Counted from the stretch's first letter, positions 1-9,431 are shown. The stretch is DNA of 64,000 bases from Planctomycetota bacterium (GCA_015075375.1 JABTUM010000001.1:1855201-1919200), one strand, 5' to 3'. Notes: a model not told the origin generated them from the letters alone. Made by a program: numbers and translations.

Positions 1-77
1 TCAAACCAACTTGCCGATTGCCACAAGATCACGTATCCATCGAAGGCTGGATTTCCCGATTTGGGCCCAGGGTTGCC

Positions 78-941
78 ATGGCCTCCTCCCGTTCGCGATC
101 GTCTCGTTCCGAAAAGCCGGAAAAAACGGCCAAGCGCGGCGCCGTGCCGGCTGGAGCGGCCGCGGGCGGTCCGTCGGGTCCGCCGAAGCGCATACGCCCG
201 CCCACGCGCGACGAACAGCGCGATGCCGCCGAGCGCTCGTTGGTGCTTGCGGGCCTGCCGTCGCTGGCGGAGCATCCGGTGCCGGACCTGGAAGCCGCCG
301 AACGCGCGCAGCCGGTGGTCGACCTCGAAGCCGCTCCGCCGCCCGCCCCGCCCCCGTGGCCGGAGCCGGATGGTTTCGTAGACCGCGGCCTGCCGATTCC
401 CGAGCAGTACGGGATGGACCGGGTGGTGGCGCTGGTGCGCGATCCCCAATGGCTTTACGTGTACTGGGAACTCAGCGGCGGGGCGCTGGAGCGCGTGCGA
501 TTTCAATACAGCCAGCATGTGGTCGACGATGCGCGCTGGGCCTTGCGCGTGCACGCGACGCCGCGGTTCACGCCGCGCGTGGTGGACATCGACCGCGACG
601 CCGGAAACTGGTATCTGCGCGTGGCTCCGGAAGGACGCTACCGCATCGAACTGGGGTTTTACACGCCCGACGGCAACTTCACGGCGCTCTGCGCCAGCGC
701 CGAAGTGCAGACACCCTCCGGCACGGTCAGTCCGCTATCGGACGAGCGCTGGATGGTGCGCAAGCGCGACCTCGAAGCGCTCTTGACCGCCGGCGGCCTG
801 GATTTGCAGCCCGAAGCGGCGCCGGGGTCGTCGGGCAGCGAGCAGGTGATGCAGTTCCAGCGCATGGAACATCCGCGCGCCGGGGCGCTCTTCTCCGGCA
901 TGGCGCCGCCGCCGCCGCCCTTGCGCGAGGGCTCGGCATGA
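78..941 (+). CDS. DUF4912 domain protein
   Basis: A 287-residue cytoplasmic protein. The first 100 residues are low-complexity, rich in Pro, Ala and Arg. From about residue 105 the DUF4912 core appears, with the hallmark LPIPEQYG followed by RDPQWLYVYWE, and runs to about residue 225. The tail is again Pro-rich. DUF4912 is known as an uncharacterised domain often encoded beside GH57 branching enzymes, and that is the case here: the next gene starts about 50 bases downstream on the same strand. A role in alpha-glucan metabolism is an inference from this neighbourhood. The start at 78 has AGGG five bases upstream; an ATG at 18 in the same frame would add 20 residues. Confidence 0.85.
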   Translation: MASSRSRSSRSEKPEKTAKRGAVPAGAAAGGPSGPPKRIRPPTRDEQRDAAERSLVLAGLPSLAEHPVPDLEAAERAQPVVDLEAAPPPAPPPWPEPDGFVDRGLPIPEQYGMDRVVALVRDPQWLYVYWELSGGALERVRFQYSQHVVDDARWALRVHATPRFTPRVVDIDRDAGNWYLRVAPEGRYRIELGFYTPDGNFTALCASAEVQTPSGTVSPLSDERWMVRKRDLEALLTAGGLDLQPEAAPGSSGSEQVMQFQRMEHPRAGALFSGMAPPPPPLREGSA

Positions 942-992
942 TGTCCGTTTCGCTTACGATTTCCGTTCATCCGTGCGAAGGAATCGCCCCCG

Positions 993-2579
993 ATGGCTGA
1001 CCCGCAAGGCTACCTGATGATGGTCCTCCACGCGCACTTGCCGTTCGTGCGCCATCCGGAGTACGAGGACTTTCTCGAAGAAGACTGGCTGTACGAGGCC
1101 ATCGGCGAAACGTACCTGCCGATCCTGAACATGCTCGGCGGCTTCGAGCGCGACGGCGTCAAAGCCTGCTTCACGATGAGCCTGACGCCGCCTTTGTGCG
1201 AGATGCTCGCCGATCCGCTCCTGCAGGACCGCTTCCTGCGGCATCTGGCCAAGCAGCAGGAGTTCATCGTCAAGGAGCTGGAGCGCACCCACGGGACGCC
1301 TTACCAGGAAGCCGCGGAGATGTACCAGCGGCACTTGAACGAATGCCGCGAAACCTTCGAACACCGCTGGGGCAAGAATATCGTCCAAGGCTTCCGGCAC
1401 TACCAGGATGTAGGGCTCGTCGAAGTGATGACCTGCGGCGCGACGCACGGCTTCCTGCCGCTGATGGTCACCGAAAGCGGCGTGCGCGCGCAGATTCAGG
1501 TCGCCGCGGCGAACTACCGTAAGCATTTCGGGCGCTCGCCGCGCGGGATCTGGCTGCCCGAATGCGCCTACGCGCCGGGGATCGACCGCTTCCTGCGCGA
1601 GGCGGGCATCGAATACTATTTCATGGATACGCACGGCGTGGCCTTCGGCACGCCGCGCCCGCGCTACGGCCCGTTCCGGCCGGTCTTCACTCCGCACGGT
1701 GTCGCGGCATTCGCGCGCGATGTCGAGTCCAGCCGGCAGGTCTGGTCCCGCGACGAAGGCTATCCGGGCGATCCGAACTACCGCGAGTTTTACCGCGACA
1801 TGGGCTACGACGGGGAATACGAGTACGTCCGGCCTTTCCTGCATAACGACGGCGTGCGGCGCAACATCGGGATCAAGTACCACCGCATCACCGGACGCGT
1901 CGAACTGGGCGCGAAGGAACCCTACAAGCCGTCGGTGGCCCGCGAACGCTCCGACAGCCACGCCGGCAACTTCATGTACAACCGCCAGCAACAGGCCAAA
2001 TGGTTGAAGGACGTGCTCGGCGCGCCGCCGGTGATCGTAAGCCCCTACGACGCGGAACTTTTCGGGCACTGGTGGTTCGAAGGGCCGATGTTTCTCGACT
2101 ACCTGATGCGCAAGACCGTCTACGACCAGTCCGACATCGTACTCAGCACGCCCGGCCGCTTCCTCGACGAGCATCCGCGCCACCAGCAACTCCAGCCTTG
2201 CGCCAGCAGTTGGGGCGACAAGGGCTACTACGAAGTCTGGCTCAACGCCGGTAACGACTGGATCTACCGGCACCTGCACGCCGCCGAAGTGCGCATGCAG
2301 GAACTGGCGCGGCGCTTCCCGCACCCGAATCCGCTCCAGGAACGCGCGCTCAAGCAGGCGGCGCGCGAACTGCTCCTGGCGCAGGCCAGCGACTGGGCGT
2401 TTATCATCACCACCGGCACCATGGTCGCCTACGCCGAGAAGCGCACCAAGGACCACCTGCACCGCTTCAACGGGCTGTACTTGCAGCTCGTCGAGAACCG
2501 GCTGGAAGAGATGTGGATCGGCGAACTGGAGTGGAAGGACAATATCTTCGGCGAGATCGATTACCGGGTCTATACCTAG
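993..2579 (+). CDS. GH57 1,4-alpha-glucan branching enzyme
   Basis: 528 residues, the usual length for GH57 branching enzymes, which cut alpha-1,4-glucan and rejoin the piece through an alpha-1,6 bond to make glycogen. Visible landmarks are the N-terminal HAHLPFVRHPE (residues 14-24, metal/substrate-binding His of GH57), the nucleophile Glu190 in IWLPECAYAPG and the acid/base Asp353 in VSPYDAELFGHWW. Long helical C-terminal segments with many aromatic residues follow (SWGDKGYYEVWLN). It sits just downstream of a DUF4912 gene, a common pairing. The start ATG follows GGAATCGCCCCCG. Family assignment is firm; branching rather than amylase activity is inferred from the DUF1957-type sequence. Confidence 0.93.
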   Translation: MADPQGYLMMVLHAHLPFVRHPEYEDFLEEDWLYEAIGETYLPILNMLGGFERDGVKACFTMSLTPPLCEMLADPLLQDRFLRHLAKQQEFIVKELERTHGTPYQEAAEMYQRHLNECRETFEHRWGKNIVQGFRHYQDVGLVEVMTCGATHGFLPLMVTESGVRAQIQVAAANYRKHFGRSPRGIWLPECAYAPGIDRFLREAGIEYYFMDTHGVAFGTPRPRYGPFRPVFTPHGVAAFARDVESSRQVWSRDEGYPGDPNYREFYRDMGYDGEYEYVRPFLHNDGVRRNIGIKYHRITGRVELGAKEPYKPSVARERSDSHAGNFMYNRQQQAKWLKDVLGAPPVIVSPYDAELFGHWWFEGPMFLDYLMRKTVYDQSDIVLSTPGRFLDEHPRHQQLQPCASSWGDKGYYEVWLNAGNDWIYRHLHAAEVRMQELARRFPHPNPLQERALKQAARELLLAQASDWAFIITTGTMVAYAEKRTKDHLHRFNGLYLQLVENRLEEMWIGELEWKDNIFGEIDYRVYT

Positions 2580-2688
2580 TCCATTTCGGATTGCCGATTT
2601 TCGATTTGGGGATTGAACGGCGCGCACGCGCCGCAGCCCATGACCGTTCGCCGGACGCCGATGCGCGCCGCCGGCCCGGGAGGTCCGT

Positions 2689-3456
2689 ATGACCGACACC
2701 CCTAAACGCCCGCGCGGTCCCAGCGAATACGCGCAAAAGGACGATCAGGCCCGCGAGCAGACCGCCGAAGGCCGCAAGCAAGCCGCGCCGCCCAAAAAGA
2801 CCGGCTTCTTGTTCAAGCTGATCGGCCTCGTCTTCGTCGCGCTCGCGGGGTGGCTGGGCTATCGCTATTACATCGGCAAGCCCGTCGACATCAGCGACAG
2901 CAAGGGGCTCGAAAAAGCCGCCGGCGAATTGACCGCCGACATGGACAAGGCCGCGCAAGCCGCCAAACCCGTGGTGGAAGAAGCGGCGAGCAAAATCGGC
3001 GAATACTTCACCTACACGCTCGACAGCCTGCGCGAAAAGCTGAAGGGCAAGCCGCCCGAAACGAAAGAAGAGATCACTCAACTGGTGGACGAGTCGAAGC
3101 AGATCGCCAGCGCGCCGCCGCCCAAGCCGCCCGAAGCGCCGCCCGGTAAACCCGCGGCGCCCCCTTCGAAGCTCGAACTGGCGCGCCTCGATTACCAGAC
3201 CGGATCGCGCGCCTATGCCAAGGCCGACCCCAGTGCTTCGCAGCAGCAGGTCCAGATTTACGTGCGCATCGCCGGCAAGTATTTCGACCGCTCGCTGCGC
3301 GCGCTTGAAGACGTGCCTTCCGCGCAGCGAAATGCGGCCGTGGACGAACTGGAACAGGCCGTCGCGCGGCGGCTCTACGACTGTAACAAGCGCAAAGAGA
3401 TCCGGCCCGACTACGACCGCATGGCCGCGGATGAACTCAAGAATTGGCCGAAGTAG
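2689..3456 (+). CDS. small single-pass membrane protein, unknown
   Basis: 255 residues, not recognised. A charged, Lys/Gln-rich N-terminus (1-38) precedes one transmembrane helix at about 39-60 (FLFKLIGLVFVALAGWLGYRYY). An amphipathic Lys/Ala/Glu-rich region that may be coiled coil follows (70-125), then a Pro-rich linker (about 138-160) and a helical C-terminal segment (160-255). The positive N-terminal flank suggests the long C-terminal part lies outside the cytoplasm. Start chosen at 2689 because GGGAGG lies six bases upstream. It follows the branching enzyme by about 110 bases but nothing in it indicates glycogen metabolism. Confidence 0.75.
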   Translation: MTDTPKRPRGPSEYAQKDDQAREQTAEGRKQAAPPKKTGFLFKLIGLVFVALAGWLGYRYYIGKPVDISDSKGLEKAAGELTADMDKAAQAAKPVVEEAASKIGEYFTYTLDSLREKLKGKPPETKEEITQLVDESKQIASAPPPKPPEAPPGKPAAPPSKLELARLDYQTGSRAYAKADPSASQQQVQIYVRIAGKYFDRSLRALEDVPSAQRNAAVDELEQAVARRLYDCNKRKEIRPDYDRMAADELKNWPK

Positions 3457-3593
3457 GCGTGCACGTTGGAGTGCCGATTGGGGCTTTTAAGACTCGGGAC
3501 GCATCGGCGTCTCACCGGGAGCCGCTGAAGGTCGCTTCGAAGCGCAGGCGAAACTCGCTCTGAGACGAACGTAGATTCACCCGCCGCATGGCT

Positions 3594-4943
3594 TTACGGC
3601 TCTTCGACCCCCGCTTTGGCCCACCACTCCGATGCTTCTTCCGTGCGGCCTTGCGCGCCGATGGCCTCCGCCAGTTCCGCGTACAACATGCGCAGCAACG
3701 GTGCCTCGCCGGCGGCCTCCTGCTCGAACGCTTTCAAGGCATCGCGCAGGTGAACTTCGGCCTCGGCGTAGCGTCCCAGCTTGAGCAGCGCCTTGCCCAG
3801 TCCGCGTTGCGCGTCGGCGCGTGCGATCGGTTCGGCGGGCATGCGTTCGGCGAGGCGCGCCGCGAATTCGAACGCTGCGCGCGATTCCTCATACCGCCCG
3901 GCCACATACGCTTCGCGCCCCGCGTCCATCTCCGCACGCCAGCCGTAAACCCCGCCGAGCACGAAAAAGGCGCCCGCGGCAAGACTCAGCATCAGCGTCG
4001 CCGCGTACGCGCCACCCAAGGCCAGACCGGCCGTCAGGCCCGGCGGGCGCGCGTGCAGGCGTTCCCAAAGTCCGCGGACTTGCACGGCCAGATCCTTCGG
4101 CGCGCGCAGCGGATGGCCTTCAAAGGCGGCGAGAAAGGCCCGCGCCAGCGCCGCCGCTTGCGCCGGGCGCGGATATTCTTCCGCCGCACCGCGCACGCTC
4201 TGCAGGTCTTGAGCCAGCACACCCAAGCGGTACGCGCGGCGGGCAGATAGCGCGACGAAGACGCCGATGGCGGCGATCAAGTAAGCGCCAACGGCGTACC
4301 CGGCCCAAGCCAGCGCGGCTCCGGTGAGCGCCTTGAACAGCGCTTCCGAACGGGGGCTGCGCACGAAAAGCACATGCAGCCAGAACTGGCCGCCGTCGAG
4401 TGGGAAGATCGGCAGCAGATTGAAGGCGTTCAGCGCCAGTAGAAAGAACGCGGCCTGCCGGACCAGCGGCTGCGGCTCGTAGAACTCCCACACCGCCAAG
4501 CCCGCGCCAAGCACGATGCCCGGCAGCGGACCCAGCAGACTCACCAGCGCCGCCTTCCAGCCCTCCACATGGGGTTTGCGCCCCGTGACCGCCGCGCCCA
4601 GGAACGGAATAAAGAACATGCGCACGTTCGAGTACCCGAAGGCGAGCATGCCCAAGTAATGGCCAAGTTCGTGGAAGAAGATGACGCCCACGAGCGCCGC
4701 GAGTTCTTCGGGGGCCACGCTGAGCAACCCCGTGGCGACGAACAGCAGCGCGGTGAATCCCAGTACGAGGAGCGCGCGTCCCCAACCTTGGCGCTGCGTG
4801 TCCTGCGCGCGCATCGCCTCGACGATCTGCGCGCCGAAGGCTTCGTCTTCCGCCGCGCGCAGCGCCGCTTCGAATTCGGCCTCGGTGGGTTCCAGGCCCG
4901 CATCGTCCGCGCCGTGGCCGGTGGCCGGAGGCTGTTCGTTCAT
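3594..4943 (-). CDS. M50 (site-2-protease-like) membrane metalloprotease with TPR tail
   Basis: 449 residues. The zinc motif HELGH is at 91-95, inside a hydrophobic segment. A second metal-site motif resembling the family's NPxxG/DG element appears as LPIFPLDGGQ with Asp183. Several membrane helices surround these (about 57-90, 105-150, 160-200, 212-235, 300-325). After the last helix comes a helical repeat region (about 335-449) with a clear TPR (LGKALLKLGRYAEAEVHLRDALKAFEQ). M50 enzymes cleave substrates within or near the membrane. The TPR tail may recruit partners, which is inference. An unstructured acidic N-terminus of 50 residues precedes the first helix. It faces the convergent gene ending at 3456. 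Confidence 0.88.
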   Translation of the reverse strand: MNEQPPATGHGADDAGLEPTEAEFEAALRAAEDEAFGAQIVEAMRAQDTQRQGWGRALLVLGFTALLFVATGLLSVAPEELAALVGVIFFHELGHYLGMLAFGYSNVRMFFIPFLGAAVTGRKPHVEGWKAALVSLLGPLPGIVLGAGLAVWEFYEPQPLVRQAAFFLLALNAFNLLPIFPLDGGQFWLHVLFVRSPRSEALFKALTGAALAWAGYAVGAYLIAAIGVFVALSARRAYRLGVLAQDLQSVRGAAEEYPRPAQAAALARAFLAAFEGHPLRAPKDLAVQVRGLWERLHARPPGLTAGLALGGAYAATLMLSLAAGAFFVLGGVYGWRAEMDAGREAYVAGRYEESRAAFEFAARLAERMPAEPIARADAQRGLGKALLKLGRYAEAEVHLRDALKAFEQEAAGEAPLLRMLYAELAEAIGAQGRTEEASEWWAKAGVEEP

Positions 4944-4991
4944 CCGCGCATCGTAGCGCGCATGCGGCCGCGCGAAAGGCCGCGCGGGACG

Positions 4992-6677
4992 TCAGGGCTT
5001 GCCGCCCAGCAGATACGCGGGAACCTCGGCGCCGAACGTCATGAACACATTTCCGCCGTAGGCTTTGAGGCGGGGGATGGGAAAGATTCGAATCTGGGAC
5101 AGATCAGGAACCTGCCAGTAGGACTGCAACTCCCGTCCCGTACCCGGCACCGCGACCTGCTCGATGATTTGCGCATCGATGGTGCCGTGATTGGAGCCGT
5201 AGGGCGCGATGAAGCCGATGGCGGCGATCTGCGCGGGGTCGAGCGGGAGTTGTTTGGCCTGCAAATCTTTACAGGCGCCTTGCCCATAGATGCAGACGAA
5301 ATCGGCAAAGGGGACGATGGCCTCGGACCATTCCTTGGCGGTAAAGAACCGCCGCGCGAAGTAGAAGCCGAACGGACCGGCCTCTTCCACGCGGGGCTTG
5401 TTGACGGCCTTATTGATCCCTGCCGAGATCATGTAATCGTACTTGCCGGCCGGACCCGTATACCCGCCTTCCGCGAAGGCCTTTTTAAGTTCGTCGGTGG
5501 CCGAAAAATCGTTCCAGGGAAAATCCGAGCCCTTGGGCGCAACGAAGACCACGAAGTCGACGACGTGCGCGGGCTTGCCCTCGTACTGAAACTTGAAATG
5601 CGGTCCGCCGATGCCGTTGGGGAAATGCGGCTTCAACGCCACTCTGAATGCGTTCGCCTGAGGGTCGCCCGCGGTCTTCACCGTAACGATCTGCCCTTCT
5701 TCGGCCCACAGACATTCCGCGCGCAGGGCTTGCCGGCCGTCCTGGCCTTCGACCGCCGAGTAACGCGGCGCAGGGTAGTGAAAGCCTTCCTCTTCGATGA
5801 ACGGCGAAGACTTGCGGATGTGGTCGGGCATGGGTTGCACGGTCACCGGACCGTCCTTGCGCCGGTAGCCGGCTTCGAACGCTTTGGAAATCGAATAACC
5901 GTGAGCGAATGTGCATACTTTGGCGCGGTCTTCTGGCTTCGAGAAATCGGCGACGATCGAGACGGGCTTGACCCGGTCGGCCGCGAACTTCGGGAATGGT
6001 TTGCCGTCCCCCTTGGCAATGAGTTCCACCTGATCGATCAGCAGCACCGTGTCTTCGTCCCGCATCCGGTCGTCGGGCATCGAAATGAGGATCAAGCTCA
6101 TCGGCTCCTGTACCCAGCGCGTGTAGTAAATGACGGGCAGATCCTTCGTGAAGTTGGGCCGCCTGAAATTGCGCATGAGCGGCGCGTTCAGCGAGATATC
6201 CACCGTCTGCCACGAACTCTTCTCACCGGCCTCGACCAGTTGGGGATCGCAGAGCACATCGGAGCAGCCGAGCTGATTCACGGGACTGCCTACGCTAAGG
6301 ATCGCGCGGCCTCCGAGCACCTTGACTTTGATCCGCACCGCGTCGGCTTCGGGCGGAAGGTGCGGACCCGAAAGCGTGCCCAATCCGATATGGCTCGCCG
6401 GGCCGCCGTTCCACGAAGCTTTGTTCCAGTCGAAGCCCTTGAGCAGCGTGACCTTGAGGCAGGTCTTGCCGAACTCGGTCTGGTCCGAAAGCTCGACTTT
6501 CTTGAGCGTATCGGCGCCTGGGGTCTTGCGCGGCTCGCTCGACTCGAAATCCGCCAGCACCTCGATCACCCGCTCGCTCGCCGCCACGGAGGTGGCCAGG
6601 AGCATCAAGAACAGCGGGAGCGCCGAGGCGGCGCAGCGGGCGTTCGTGCGTTCATGGGCTGGCTTCATGCGCGTCAA
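4992..6677 (-). CDS. exported protein, unknown, possible carbohydrate-binding modules
   Basis: 561 residues with a signal peptide-like N-terminus: basic first 15 residues, then a hydrophobic stretch ALPLFLMLLATSVAA near residues 19-33. Two stretches (about 38-245 and 255-500) each begin with a phrase of the type VLADFE or IVADFS and are beta-rich in composition. This pattern resembles CIA30/CBM-like jelly-roll modules, but I could not assign a family. No catalytic motif was recognised. The gene ends 48 bases from the start of the downstream M50 protease gene on the same strand, so co-transcription is possible. Confidence 0.7.
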   Translation of the reverse strand: MTRMKPAHERTNARCAASALPLFLMLLATSVAASERVIEVLADFESSEPRKTPGADTLKKVELSDQTEFGKTCLKVTLLKGFDWNKASWNGGPASHIGLGTLSGPHLPPEADAVRIKVKVLGGRAILSVGSPVNQLGCSDVLCDPQLVEAGEKSSWQTVDISLNAPLMRNFRRPNFTKDLPVIYYTRWVQEPMSLILISMPDDRMRDEDTVLLIDQVELIAKGDGKPFPKFAADRVKPVSIVADFSKPEDRAKVCTFAHGYSISKAFEAGYRRKDGPVTVQPMPDHIRKSSPFIEEEGFHYPAPRYSAVEGQDGRQALRAECLWAEEGQIVTVKTAGDPQANAFRVALKPHFPNGIGGPHFKFQYEGKPAHVVDFVVFVAPKGSDFPWNDFSATDELKKAFAEGGYTGPAGKYDYMISAGINKAVNKPRVEEAGPFGFYFARRFFTAKEWSEAIVPFADFVCIYGQGACKDLQAKQLPLDPAQIAAIGFIAPYGSNHGTIDAQIIEQVAVPGTGRELQSYWQVPDLSQIRIFPIPRLKAYGGNVFMTFGAEVPAYLLGGKP

Positions 6678-7080
6678 AGCTCCAGAAAAGGGACAGGGTG
6701 ATCTGATTAACTTAATCGATCCATCTCCATCTGCTTGAGTTTACACCATAGAAAAGGGCCGCCCTTATGGTTAACTCGAGCTTTATTGATTCGGCAAAAC
6801 CAAGCCCAGGCCGGTTGCACGCATGCCATCGCGCAAACCCGAAACGCAGGACTTGGACGGCCCGGTAGTCGTAACCTTCAGCGACAGCACGACCCCGGCG
6901 GTCGGTCGCACGATGCGGAGTACCACCAGCCGAGGCTCGGGCAGCACGGTCTGCATAAGGGGCTGCTCGTCCCCACGGCTTGTGCTTGCGTTCGAGGCGT
7001 ACAAGCGGGAAGGTGGTGAATCTTAGCATCTCGCCGCGGAGCATGTTTGGGGATGCGGCACGGGGGAGTTGCACGGAAGT
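6678..7080. other. intergenic region between divergent genes
   Basis: About 400 bases separate the exported-protein gene (minus) from the Minf_1886 gene (plus). Short open frames of 60-73 codons exist on both strands, but none has a convincing ribosome site or recognisable product. The part near 6700-6790 is less GC-rich than the surroundings and is the likely place for the minus-strand promoter. No intrinsic terminator or riboswitch fold was recognised. Confidence 0.5.
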
Positions 7081-7458
7081 ATGGCCGAAGAACGCAGCGA
7101 AGAAGAGAAGCTCGCGACGCTGCTCAAACGCGAGCCGCGGTACAAGCGGGAAGCGTACAACTTCGTCCGCGAGGCCCTCGATTATACGGTCCGCAAGCGC
7201 GGCAAGCGCGGGCACGTGACGGGGCGCGATCTGGCCATGGGCCTGCGCGATTTGGCCCGCGAACGCTTCGGCCTGATGGCCAAAACCGTGCTCAATCAGT
7301 GGGGCCTGACCGAAACGGCCGATATCGGCGCGCTCGTCTTCAACATGGTCGAAGAAGAACTGATGATCAAGCAGGACTCCGACCGCCGCGAGGACTTCGC
7401 GAACGTGTACGACTTCGAAGAAGCATTCAATCACGAATTCGAGATCGAACTGGATTGA
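7081..7458 (+). CDS. Minf_1886 family protein
   Basis: A 125-residue protein matching the Minf_1886 family of unknown function, recognised from the conserved run FVREALDYTVRKRGKRGHV (about residues 25-43), from AKTVLNQWGL, and from RREDFANVYDFEEAF near the C-terminus. The family is known almost only from the PVC superphylum and relatives, so it is a useful taxonomic pointer. A TTG four codons upstream is possible but ATG at 7081 is preferred. It stops two bases before the ATG of the acyl-CoA ligase gene, so the two are probably co-translated. Confidence 0.88.
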   Translation: MAEERSEEEKLATLLKREPRYKREAYNFVREALDYTVRKRGKRGHVTGRDLAMGLRDLARERFGLMAKTVLNQWGLTETADIGALVFNMVEEELMIKQDSDRREDFANVYDFEEAFNHEFEIELD

Positions 7459-7460
7459 CG

Positions 7461-8912
7461 ATGAGCGAACCGAAAACGCTGCTGGATCTCCTGGAAGCTT
7501 CCGCGAAGACCCGCCCGTCCGAGAGCGCGGTGCTGAGCGCCGATCGGACGCTGACGTACGCCGAGTTGCAAGGCGGCGCCCAGAAGCTGGGCGTGGCGTT
7601 TGCCGCGGCGACGAACAAGCCGGTGATCGCGCTCTTCCTGCCCATGACGCCGGCCTTCGTCACCGCGTTTTACGCGGGCTTGTACGCGGGCAAGGCCGTG
7701 CTGCCGCTGAACATGCTCCTGGGCGGCGAAGACCTGGCCTACATCCTGCAGGATTCCGGCGCCGATACGGTCGTGACGATCAAGCTCTTCGCGAAGAAGC
7801 TCGAAGGCCTGCCGGCCAAAATCCTGACGCTGGAAGAGTTCCCGCCGCCGGCCGCGCCGAAGCCCGCGCCGCGACCGCAGCCCGACGACCTGGCCACGCT
7901 GCTGTACACCAGCGGGACGACCGGCCGGCCCAAGGGCGTCGAACTCACCCACCGCAACCTGTGCTCGAACACGGTCTCCGATATCCAGGCGCTGGACTTC
8001 AAACCCGAATACCGCGTGCTGGCGTGCCTCCCGACGTTCCACACCTTCGCGATCACCGCGACGATGGCGGTGCCGATCGGCGCCGGGGGGTCGCTATTCT
8101 GCATCCCGCGCTTCGAGCCGGAGGCCTGCCTCAAGGCAGCGAGCGATGCACGCTGCAACACGCTGGTGATGGTGCCGTCGATGTTCCGCGTGCTGACGAA
8201 GCTCCAGCAGCGCAAGCCCGTCCCGCTCGACTTGAAGCTCGCGGTCGCCGGCGGCGAGCCGCTGCCGCATGATACGGCGGTGCAGTTCGAGCAGGTCTTC
8301 GGGATTCCGCTGCTGGAAGGTTACGGGCTGACCGAAACGAGCCCGGTGATCGCGTTCAACGTGCCCAGCAAGCACAAGCAAGGCACGGTGGGCCTTCCGA
8401 TTCCCGGCATCGAGGTCAAGATCGTCGATCCAGCCAGCGTGAAGGATCTCGCGACCGGGGAAGTGGGCGAAATCTGGACGCGCGGACCGCACGTGATGCG
8501 CGGCTACCGCAACAAGCCCGAAGAGACCAGCCAGGTGCTCACCGCCGACGGTTGGTTCCGCACCGGCGACATGGGCATGCTGGACGCCGCAGGCTACCTG
8601 ACCATCACCGGCAGGCTGCGCGAGATGATCAAGGTGGCCGGCGAGATGGTCTTCCCGGCCGAAGTCGAGAACGCGCTCCTGAAGCACCCGGCGGTCGCGG
8701 AAGCCGGCGTGCTGGGCGAACGGCACGAACGGCGTGGCGAGACGGTCAAGGCCTTCGTGGCCTTGCACGAAGGCCAGCAGGTCACGGCCGACGAACTGCT
8801 GGCCCACTGCCGGAAGGATTTGGCTCCCTATAAAGTGCCGCGGGAGATCCAATTCCGCCCCGAACTGCCCAAAGGCCCGACGGGAAAGGTGATGCGCCGA
8901 TTGTTAAAGTAG
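7461..8912 (+). CDS. long-chain acyl-CoA synthetase / AMP-dependent ligase
   Basis: 483 residues, ANL superfamily. The AMP-binding P-loop YTSGTTGRPKGVELTHRN is near residues 149-166. The YGLTETSP motif and the hinge region GWFRTGDMG follow, then GRLREMIKVAGEMVFPAEVE, and a conserved Lys in GPTGKVMRR near the end. The enzyme activates a carboxylic acid, probably a fatty acid, to an acyl-adenylate and then the CoA thioester. It is slightly shorter than classical FadD (about 560), typical of compact bacterial ligases. Two bases separate it from the upstream Minf_1886 gene. Exact substrate is not visible. Confidence 0.92.
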   Translation: MSEPKTLLDLLEASAKTRPSESAVLSADRTLTYAELQGGAQKLGVAFAAATNKPVIALFLPMTPAFVTAFYAGLYAGKAVLPLNMLLGGEDLAYILQDSGADTVVTIKLFAKKLEGLPAKILTLEEFPPPAAPKPAPRPQPDDLATLLYTSGTTGRPKGVELTHRNLCSNTVSDIQALDFKPEYRVLACLPTFHTFAITATMAVPIGAGGSLFCIPRFEPEACLKAASDARCNTLVMVPSMFRVLTKLQQRKPVPLDLKLAVAGGEPLPHDTAVQFEQVFGIPLLEGYGLTETSPVIAFNVPSKHKQGTVGLPIPGIEVKIVDPASVKDLATGEVGEIWTRGPHVMRGYRNKPEETSQVLTADGWFRTGDMGMLDAAGYLTITGRLREMIKVAGEMVFPAEVENALLKHPAVAEAGVLGERHERRGETVKAFVALHEGQQVTADELLAHCRKDLAPYKVPREIQFRPELPKGPTGKVMRRLLK

Positions 8913-8969
8913 CGTTCGGCAGCTTCCGAAAAGGCGTTAGCATACCGGTCCATCCTTGGCGAAACGCAC

Positions 8970-9431
8970 ATGCCGCATAACTTCGGGTTCGTGCTGGAAG
9001 GGCGGCTGGCCGGGATGGAACGGCCGGGCACGAGCGCCACGCTGCGCGAGGATCTCGAGTTCCTCAAGGCGCAGGGCATCGGCGCGATCGTTTCGTTGAC
9101 GGAGACCCCGCTCGAAGGCGCGGAAGTGGAAGCGGGCGGCTTCCGGTACCTGCATTTGCCGGTGGTCGACTTTTCGCCGCCGACGCTGGGCCAGGTGAAG
9201 CGCGCGATCAAGTTTCTGGACGAGATGGAACGCGAGCGCCGGGCCGTCGTGGTGCACTGCGGCGCGGGACGCGGGCGAACCGGAGCGCTGTTGGCTTGTG
9301 CGCTGGTCCGGCAGGGCCGCCGGGCCTGGGAAGCGATCGAGGAACTGCGGCGCTTGCGCGCGGGGTCCATCGAGACGCGGGAGCAGGAGCAGATCGTGAA
9401 GCTGTACGAACAGGTCTTGAGGAACGGATAG
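8970..9431 (+). CDS. dual-specificity-type protein tyrosine phosphatase
   Basis: 153 residues. The phosphatase signature CX5R is intact as HCGAGRGRTG, with nucleophile Cys97 and Arg103. Asp67 in PVVDFSPPT lies where the general acid is expected. Length fits small cysteine phosphatases acting on Tyr/Ser/Thr phosphates. Its stop codon TAG overlaps by one base the GTG start of the next gene, a Ser/Thr kinase, so the pair are translationally coupled. This suggests, without proving, that the phosphatase reverses phosphorylation by that kinase. Start ATG at 8970; no strong Shine-Dalgarno is visible. Confidence 0.9.
   Translation: MPHNFGFVLEGRLAGMERPGTSATLREDLEFLKAQGIGAIVSLTETPLEGAEVEAGGFRYLHLPVVDFSPPTLGQVKRAIKFLDEMERERRAVVVHCGAGRGRTGALLACALVRQGRRAWEAIEELRRLRAGSIETREQEQIVKLYEQVLRNG

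Noticed and set aside
2581..2625. Short GATTGCCGATTTTCGATTTGG-type phrase recurring near 10-65 and 3470
   Set aside because: Only partial matches of 8-15 bases are shared between the sites; not enough to call a dispersed repeat.
954..2699. Long minus-strand open frame opposite the GH57 gene
   Set aside because: High-GC third positions produce long open antisense frames; the plus strand carries the recognisable enzyme motifs. The same applies to long antisense frames at 18366-20480, 25190-26164, 40257-41873, 47997-50141, 48325-50334, 59137-60564, 61145-62854 and 62902-63960.
6678..7080. Small protein genes of 67-73 codons on both strands
   Set aside because: No ribosome site, no family and strongly GC-driven composition.
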